Assembly: GCA_037349315.1 (NCBI GenBank)
Contig: JBAIAC010000001.1
Span: 36,890,001 to 36,954,000 of the forward strand
Source of the DNA: Chelydra serpentina
Lineage: Eukaryota > Chordata > Testudines > Chelydridae
Direction: 5' to 3'
DNA: 64,000 nt
Below the pieces are notes generated by a model that searched no databases, was not told the DNA's origin, and saw only the letters and a program-made list of their open reading frames with translations. The position numbers and the translations under genes were made by a program. The first letter of the stretch is position 1. Each line of letters begins with the position of its first letter. Positions 56,805-64,000 of the stretch are shown here, in pieces.

Positions 56805-58984
56805 CTATCCTCTATGCATTTATCTAACTCTTTTTTGAACCCATGTATATTTTTGACTTTCACAACATCCCCTGGCAACGAGTTCCACAGATTGACTGCA
56901 CACTGTGTGAAGAAGTACTTCCTTTGGTTTGTTCTAAACCTGCTGCCTCTTAATTTCATTGAGTGACCCCTGGTTCTTGTATTATGTGAAGGGGGTAAAT
57001 AACACTTCCTTATTCACTTTCTCCAAGCCATTCACCACTTTATAGACTTCTATTGTTTCCCCCCTTAGTCATCTCAGTCTTTTTAATCTCTTCTCCTTTG
57101 CAAGTTGTTCCATATCCATTTTGTTGCCTTTCTCTGTACTTTTTCCAATTCTAATATATCTTTTTGAGATGGGGAGACCAGAACTGAACACAGTATTCAA
57201 GCTGTGGGTGTACCATAGACTTATATAGTGACATTATGATATTTTCTGTTTTATTTATTCCTTTCCTAATGGCTCCTAATATTCTGTTGGCTTTTTTGAC
57301 TGAAGTTGCACATTGAGCAGATGTTTCCAGAGAACTATCTACGATGATCTCTTCCTTGAGTGATAGCGGCTTATTTAGACTCAGTCACTTTATAAGTATA
57401 GTTGGGATTATATTTTCAAATGTGCTTTACTTTGCACTTATCAACATTGAATGTAATCTGCCATTTTCTTGTCCAGTCACCCAGTTTAGTGAGATCCCTT
57501 TTTAACTCTTTGCAGTCAGCTTTGGACTTAACTATCCTGAGTAATTTTGTATCATCTGCAAACTTTGCCATCACAGTTACTTCCTTTTTCACATTATTTA
57601 TGAGTACTGTTGAACAGCACAGGTCCCAGTATAGATCCTTCTGGGAACCCATTACTTAATTCTGTGCACTGTGAAAATTGACAATTTATTCCTTCCCTTT
57701 TCTTCCTACCTTTTAACCAGTTGCTGATCCATGATAGGATCTTTCCTCTTATCCCATGACTGCTTGCTTTCCTAAAGAGCCTTTGGTGAGGCACCTTGTC
57801 AAAGGCTTTCTGAAAGTTCAAATGCGATCCAGTTGATACAGTGTCTTTGTCCACATGCTCATTCACACCCTCAGAGAATTCCAATAGATTGGGGTAAAGC
57901 ATGATTTCCCTTTACAAAAAGTGTATTGACTCTTCCTCAACGTATTATGTTCATTTATGTGTCTGATAATTCTGTTCTTTACTATAGCTTCAGCCAATTT
58001 GCCTGGTACTAGGCTTACCGGCCTGTAATTGCCAGGACTGTCTCTGAAGCCTTTTTTTAAAACTGCCATTACATTAGCTATCCTCCAGTCATCTGGTACA
58101 GAGGCTGCTTTAAAACAGCTATTACCACAGTTAATAGTTCTACAATTTCATATTTGAATTCCTTTAGAACTCCTGGGTGAACATCTGGTCCTGGTCACTT
58201 ATTACCATTTAATTTATCAATTTATTCTCAAAACTCCTCTATTGACACCTCAATCTGGGACAGTTCTTCATATTGTCACCTAAAAAGAATGGATCAGCTG
58301 TGGGAATCTTCCTCATATCCTCTGCAGTGAAGACCAATGCAAATAATTCATTTAGCTTCTGTGCAACAGCTTTGTCTTCCTTGGGTGCTCCTTTAGCACC
58401 TCAATCGTCCAGTGGCTTCCTGCTTCTGATGTACTTAAAGAATTTTTTTCTGTTAATTTGTGTGTCTTTTGCTAGTTGTTTTTCAAATTCTTTTTTGGCC
58501 TGTTTAATTATATTTTTACCCTTCACTTGCCAGAGTTTATACTCCTTCCTATTTTCCTCAGTAGGATTTCACTTTCAATTTTAAAGGATGTCTTTTTGTC
58601 TCTAACTGCCTCTTTTACTCTGTCATTTAGCCATGGTGGCATTTTTTTGTCCACTTACTGTTTTTGTTTGTTTTTGACTTGAGGGGGTATACCTTTAGTT
58701 TGAGATGCTATTATGTTGTTTTCAGATAGTTTCCATGCAGCTTGCAGGCATATTTCACTATTGTGACTGTTCCTTTTAGTTTCTGTTTAACTAGCCTCCT
58801 CATTTTTGTGTTTGAAGTTAAATTCTATTGTGGTAGATTTCTTTGGTATTTTCCTCCCCTACAAAGCTATTACATTTAATTACATTACAGTAGCTATTAC
58901 TGAATGGTTCAGCTAAATTCACCTCTTGAACCACATTCTGTGCTCTACTTAGGATTAAATCAAGAATTGCCTCTCCCCTTAGGG

Positions 58985-59746
58985 TGGGGTGGGCAAACTT
59001 TTTGGCCCGTGGGCCACATCTGGGAACAGAAATTGTATGGCGGGCCATGAATGCTCACAAGATTGGGGTTGGGGTGCGGAAGGGGGTGAGGGCTCTGGTT
59101 GGGGGTGCAGGCTCCAGGGTGGGGCCAGAAATGAGGAGTTCAGGGTGCAGGAGGGAGCTCCGGTCTGGGGTGGGGGAGTGGGGTGCAGGGGCAAGTGAGG
59201 GCTCTGGCTGGGGGTGCGGGCTCTGGAGTGGGGCTGGGGATGAGGAGTTTGGGGGTGTAGGAGGGTGCTCCAGGCTGGGATCGAGGGGTTTAGAGGGCGG
59301 GAGGGGGATCAGGGCTGGGGCAGGGGATTGGGGCATGGGGAGAGGCTCAGGGGTGCAGGCTCCGGGCGGCACTTACCTCAAGCGGCTCTCGGAAGCAGTG
59401 GCTTGTCCCTTCTCTGGCTCTGACACAGAGGCATGGCTGGCAGCTCTGCATGCTGCCCCATCCGCAGGCACTGTCCCTGCAGCTCCCATTGGCTGTGGTT
59501 CCCAGCCAATGGGAGCTGTGGGGGTGGTGCTTGGGGGGGGGGCAGCATGCAGAGTGGAGCCCCCTGGCTGCCTTTATGTGTAGGAGTTGGAGGGAGGCCA
59601 TGCTGCTGCTTCTGGGAGATGCGTGGAGCAACCCCCGACCCTGCTCCCCAGCTGGAGTGCCAGAGCGGGGAAAGCCCCAGACCCCGCTCCCCAGCGGGAG
59701 CTCGAGGGCCAGATCCGGCCCATGGGCCGTACTTTGACCACCCCTG
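58985..59746. mobile_element. Non-autonomous hAT element (762 bp) with a G-rich tandem core
   Basis: The ends are inverted: TGGGGTGGGCAAACTTTTTG at the left, and CAGGGGTGGTCAAAGTACG reading in from the right. The 8-bp target-site duplication CCTTAGGG is perfect (58977-58984 and 59747-59754). The interior (59040-59380) repeats G-rich units containing GAGGGCTCTGG and GGGGTGCAGG. Long open frames here, up to 199 codons, reflect base composition and not genes. It is nested in the endonuclease region of the CR1 at 56030-60020. Confidence 0.93.
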
Positions 59747-60024
59747 CCTTAGGGGTTTCCAGGATTAGCTTCTCCAAGAAGCAGTCATTGAATGGTATCT
59801 AGAAATTTTGTCTCTGCATCCTCCCGAGGTGATGTATTCAGTCAATATGGGGATAGTTCAAATCCCCCATTATTATTGAGTTTTCTGTTTGCGTAGCCTC
59901 TCGACAAGGGTGGGGCTGGTTGCTTATGCCTCCCTAATTTTATGCCCCTTATTGTTCTAATACTGGCCTTGGTTCCCATCATCTGGGAATAGCTGGACAC
60001 CATGAACTCTGGCCACACACCCTT

Positions 60025-61235
60025 ACCCCATATTATGTTAGAGCTGCAATGGATGGGTGGCACAGCAGCCAGCTATGCTGGCTTTATGGCTTCTGTAGAT
60101 TTCCCTCCAGCTATGGATAGTTTTCGGTCCTACGGAATCCCCTCCAAAGCTCTCTTTGTGCTGTCTGCCTGAGTTGTGGGAAAGGAGTGCTGTGAATCTG
60201 GTCCGTCACACTGAAATGAATTTCAAAAGCAGCACTGGCTCTCTCTGTAGTGGTGCTCCCACACCAGATGTTAAGAGTGCAAATGTTGCATTTTAATGAA
60301 AAATAATTTAAGGTCTAAAACTCTGTTATTCTTTTTAAATGGGGGTCAGAATACTCAGCACCTTGCAAGCTGAGCCCCAAAAGAGGACCAGAAGAATTTT
60401 TCAGTAAAACCATTTTTTACTGAATACATAAAAAACCCTTTTTTTTAAACCACTCTTTCATTCCCCTGTTTTCATTCAGCTTAGTGTTACTGGCAAATGT
60501 GTTTCATCCTGAACCTAGTTTGAAGAAATTGCTTAACGAATACCTTTTGTTGATCTGGTATTAATTTTATATTAGAAACTTGTGCTGCCTCAGATGGTGC
60601 TCAGGTCCAACCACCACTATTAACAACAGATTTGGAAATCTATTACTCACTAGAGAAATCTACAGTATTTACACATTTATGGAATTCTCACATCTTTTCA
60701 CAGTGATAGGTGTCTTTCCTGGAGCCTGAAGGTAATGTTAAAACCTGTTCAAACACACTGTTTCTAAGGAGGTGTGCTATTTAATTCAGACAGGCTGTAC
60801 CACACGCCAGACTATATTTCCTGTAGGAGGTAGTACAGAGTTCTGGCTAGTCAACTAAGAGACTAAACAGATGTTTCATTTAAATAAGCTGAAGTATTAA
60901 ATTCAATCCATTATGATTTATATTTGTGAATGGCCTGACATTTGCAGAAATAGTGGATTTTTTTTTAAATAGATAAAACGAGTGGCTCAGCTTATTTGCT
61001 GTTGGTTTCCATTCCAATCCTAAAAACAGATTCTCCTTAAACGGATACACGGTAAGTACCCACATGGTATACAGGGTTTAGTGAGCAAGACATATTTGAT
61101 CCTATGTTACTCTGAAATGGTGCAAATTTAACACAAAATGATGGATGACAAAATAAGTTTATGAAGAAATAAATTTTCTTTTGAAATCAGTTTTTCATCA
61201 CTGGGGTGATGCAGTACTGATTATAAAATCTGAAA
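60025..61235. other. Intron, nothing recognised
   Basis: AT-rich sequence between the old CR1 and the exon at 61242, with no supported feature. Confidence 0.5.
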
Positions 61236-61241
61236 ACTCAC

Positions 61242-61367
61242 CCACACACCCTTGCCCATCCTGTGGGTCCTGATACCCCTGGTAACAGAGGCAGCGGTAG
61301 GAACCAGGTGTATTTTCACAGAACCCATGACTGCCACATAGAGTGCTGTTAACACATTCATCAACAT
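61242..61367 (-). CDS. LTBP1: LTBP1 exon: calcium-binding EGF domain (last of the tandem array)
   Basis: This 126-bp exon encodes one EGF domain of the secreted matrix protein that tethers latent TGF-beta to microfibrils. Read on the minus strand, the acceptor TTTGCAG precedes ATGTTGATG and the donor is GTGAGT, giving phase 1-1 and 42 codons. The protein begins D-V-D-E-C, the calcium-ligand motif, and has six cysteines. The stretch CENTPGSYRCLC fits the C-x-[DN]-x4-[FY]-x-C-x-C signature for Asn/Asp hydroxylation. VNST is an N-glycosylation sequon. The end, CYQGYQDPQDGQGCV, matches my memory of the LTBP1 domain just before the LAP-binding TB region. The next exon in transcription order is at 51599-51742, about 9.5 kb away. 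Assignment to LTBP1 rather than another LTBP rests on this remembered similarity and on the eight exons that follow. Confidence 0.94.
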
Positions 61368-61369
61368 CT

Positions 61370-63200
61370 GCAAATAAGACATTTTAACATCAGACAGACA
61401 GAATACAAAGGCAGTTTGACAGGTAGACAATTACATCTCTACAAGTAGATACAGTTAGTGTATCTGTAGATTTTAAGGGAAACAAATACAAAGGACAAGA
61501 AACAAAAATATTACTAGTCAGATAATATTCTACAGAGAATTAACTTATGAGCATCTATAAGTACATTTTTATAGAACCATATAATAATAGCAATGGACAT
61601 ACATGCTTCAGATTTACTCTATTATAACAGCTGCATGCAGATAGACAAACACTGAAATAACTTCCTAAATTTAATTTTATGGGCAACATTTTATGCAGGA
61701 CCGGCAAATTCTAGCCATCTCCCTCTCCGCAATATTAGAGCTTGATCCAACAAAAATCACCGTAAGTAATACAATTCTTATAAATGGAACTCTCTCTTTT
61801 AGTGTTTTCTATGGTGTCCATCATTTTAGTATTAAATAGTAAACAATATGGGTAAAGCTCATGCCTGTGGAGAAGGCCAGCACACTGAGGCCTCATCAGC
61901 AACGCACATGCTTAACTTTAAAAAATGTATTTAAGTCCCATTGAAATCAATGGACATAAAGCATGTGTTTTGAGCACATAAGTGGGACTTAAATAGTAGC
62001 ACAGACCTTATGCTGGGATTTGCAGATCGGGCCTTTAGGCACTAATTCTGTAGATTTATACACATGAACAGCCTTACTCAGGTGTGTCAAGTTTTTAAGG
62101 TGCAGAAGTATTTTCAGAATTGAGGTCTTTGTGTGTAGCTCCTATTTCTGGTTTGTTGCCCTCCCTAGTGAGCATCCTAGAGTACTGTGCTGAGTAAGTC
62201 TGCTCTTCTGACTGACTCAATTACCACGTCAGCCTATGAGGTGGCTGCTTGTGGCAGAGAGGAGTCTGTTATTATAAGTGTATTATGAATACTGTGAACA
62301 TATTATTTTAATATCCATTCAAAATAAGACCTAAAACCAAAGTCCTGACCACTTGTGGTCATTCAAAATCTTATGGCATGTTTTTCAGGAATAAGAATGT
62401 TAACCCGAGCATCCTGGCTAAATCCCAATTTGGGTTATTGCATTCTGCCATCTTAAATCACTCCTGCAATTTCAAATGGAGAAGTTATTTCTGCATTCCA
62501 TTTCTAAAAGCTATTGTAAATGTTGAGTAGTGATGCTGTCCACTGTGAAACACCTTCAGTGTTCTGCTGCTGAGGTGGCTGCATTTCAGTGGTGAACGAA
62601 GTGATTCTTTTTAATTTATAAAATGCGCCAAGTTTAGGCTGTAGCTGTATGTGAAATTAGTTGTGCACATTAAAACATACAGAAACTGAGAAAAAGTACA
62701 TTACAGAAGAATTCCAAGAAAAAAAACCCTGGGAATGGAGATTCAACATCTCATGGGACCAACCTCATACTGATGGCACCTATACTCATTCTCGCTATCT
62801 CCATTAAAGGCCTTACATATTCATTCGTCTGGAAAGTTGACAGAACAGAACTTTGAACCACCCCATATAAGAGAACCCTTTGGACAGATTAGCATTTCCA
62901 CAATGCTACTCTTTGGCATCTCTCAGAAAGGAAAGAATGGAGATGTTCAAGTGCAGCTCTGTTTACCTCTCCCAGCGTTCGGAGCTGTATCAACAACACC
63001 TCATCATTTACAATACCAAAGGCCTAAAAGAATCAGGAAAGACCTGCCTTGTTCATCTCCTGAAAGAGATCATTGAGCAATGATATCAATGACGTCTCTT
63101 CAAAATACCGATCTAAATTCCAATTGAAAGGGGTCAAGGAAATCTAAGGTCTCTGAATCACGTGGTCGCTGCCCCTCAATGGCTGCCTAAATTTTGGCAG
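61370..63200. other. Intron upstream of the first exon in the window
   Basis: It contains a palindromic repeat at about 61900-62000 (CATGCTTAACTTT..., AAGTCCCATTGAAATCAATGG). No further LTBP1 exon was found up to 64000. Confidence 0.5.
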
Positions 63201-63209
63201 CCTTTCACT

Positions 63210-63586
63210 CATAGGCGCCGACTTCCCCTCTGCCCTGTGGGTGCTCGACCTCCCCCCCCCCCCGCCCCGTCCCTGCACCATCCTCGCCCCACCCCAATTC
63301 CACCCTGTTCCCCCAAGTCCCCACCCCTGCCCACCTCTTTACTCCCCCGAGCACACCGCATCCCCACTCTTCCCCCTCCCTCCCTGAAAGTCCTAAGCAC
63401 CTCCAAACAGTTGTTAGGTAGTGGGCGGGAAGCACTGGGAGTGGGAGGAGCAGGGATGCCATGCTTGGGGGAGGAGGAGAGGGTGGGGGTGGGGGGAGCT
63501 TGGCTGCTGGTGGATGTGGGGAGCACCTGCTAATTTTCCCCCATGGGTGCTCCAGCCCCGCAGCACCCATGGAGTCGGCGCCTGTG
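63210..63586. mobile_element. Non-autonomous hAT element (377 bp)
   Basis: The ends CATAGGCGCCGACTTCC and, from the right, CACAGGCGCCGACTCC are inverted. The flanks CTTTCACT (63202-63209) and TTTTCACT (63587-63594) match at 7 of 8 positions. The interior is strongly C-rich on the left and G-rich on the right, and causes spurious open frames on both strands. Confidence 0.92.
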
Positions 63587-63854
63587 TTTTCACTGCCTGC
63601 GTACGGCAGCAGTACTACCCAGAATCTCTGCAGTGCTAGAGGCTATGATTCCACTCAACACACCCATCCCATTCATAGCCCCACTCCCGTCCCTGTGCAG
63701 AGTCTTGTGAAGGAGTACTTGGAGAACAGCCTTTGGTTGTCTGTCTCAGATGGTGTTCTAAAGGAATTTTCCCTCAGCTGGATCTAGGGCCTTCAGAGCC
63801 TCTCTATGCTGTTCTGGCCTCTTTACATGGCATAAAGGGACTGGAGCAGGGGGG

Positions 63855-64000
63855 AGAGTCTCCCTCATAGACTTCTAAGGCCAGAAGTGATTACTCTGAT
63901 CATCTAGTGTGACCTCCTGTATAACACAGGTCATAGAACTTCACCCAGTGATTCCTGCATCAAGCCCAATACATTGTGGTGGAACTAGAACATATCTTTT
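63855..64000 (-). mobile_element. CR1-type LINE 3' end, runs off the window
   Basis: CATAGACTTCTAAGGCCAGAA and ATCATCTAGTGTGACCTCCTG are the reverse complement of a CR1-like 3' end. The element continues beyond position 64000. Confidence 0.65.

Larger units (their letters stand above)
56030..60020 (-). mobile_element. Old CR1-type LINE, endonuclease to 3' end, interrupted by three hAT elements
   Basis: Minus-strand fragments appear in order from right to left. An endonuclease piece at about 59760-59900 (GDLNYPHID, then stops) continues across a hAT insertion at 58850-58984 (GEAILDLILSRAQNVV). RT follows at 57863-58069 ([13 protein letters not shown]), 57594-57902 (FQKAFDKVPHQRL, GSILGPVLFN) and 57416-57652 ([10 protein letters not shown]). 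The C-terminal/3' part is at 56732-56959 (RKYFFTQCAVNLWNSLP), and the 3' UTR runs to about 56030. Several frameshifts and stops mark it as old. Insertions at 56088, 56626 and 58985 are later. Confidence 0.88.

Noticed and set aside
58984..59583. A 199-codon open frame on the plus strand, and several overlapping frames of about 100 codons
   Set aside because: It lies inside the G-rich core of the hAT element at 58985-59746. The protein is a Gly/Arg-rich low-complexity string and comparable frames are open on both strands.
63162..63787. Frames of 105-123 codons on both strands
   Set aside because: They are within the hAT element at 63210-63586; proline- or glycine-rich, without domains.

Overview
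The window is vertebrate genomic DNA, most likely from a turtle or a close reptile relative. The evidence is a split gene with GT-AG introns, plus a repeat load of CR1 LINEs, tRNA-derived SINEs whose tails look like CR1 3' ends, DIRS-type retrotransposons, many short hAT transposons and old MIR and L2 remnants. There are no bacterial-style genes, operons, CRISPR arrays or tRNA/rRNA genes.

The only host gene I can support is LTBP1 (latent TGF-beta binding protein 1) on the minus strand. Nine consecutive coding exons lie at 61242-61367, 51599-51742, 39221-39403, 37940-38026, 31827-31955, 29533-29673, 26444-26614, 10287-10409 and 5238-5387 (transcription order). They encode about 418 residues: two calcium-binding EGF domains, the LAP-binding 8-cysteine (TB) domain, two more calcium-binding EGF domains, the last TB domain, a linker and one EGF without calcium ligands. 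Every splice junction was read from the sequence, and every exon is phase 1-1 and a multiple of three. The exons before 61.4 kb and the terminal EGF/C-terminal exon lie outside the window.

The rest is intron filled with transposons. Two decayed DIRS-like elements lie at 1-3675 and 45285-48300, the second with a tyrosine-recombinase remnant and a 62-bp inverted repeat. A 5'-truncated CR1 with an open 466-codon reverse-transcriptase frame lies at 32826-34316. Older CR1 copies lie at 8059, 12556, 22765, 56030-60000 and 63855. Nine short non-autonomous hAT elements have readable 8-bp target-site duplications, three of them nested in one CR1. Solo LTRs lie at 14134, 25047, 42672 and probably 20898. 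L2-like and MIR remnants, two tRNA-SINEs and several foldback elements make up most of the remainder.

The most unusual object is a near-perfect 195-bp hairpin at 28446-28640, inside an element flanked by a perfect 13-bp direct repeat. It contains a hammerhead-ribozyme-like core and may be related to Penelope-like or SINE retroelements. I found no new multi-gene system.
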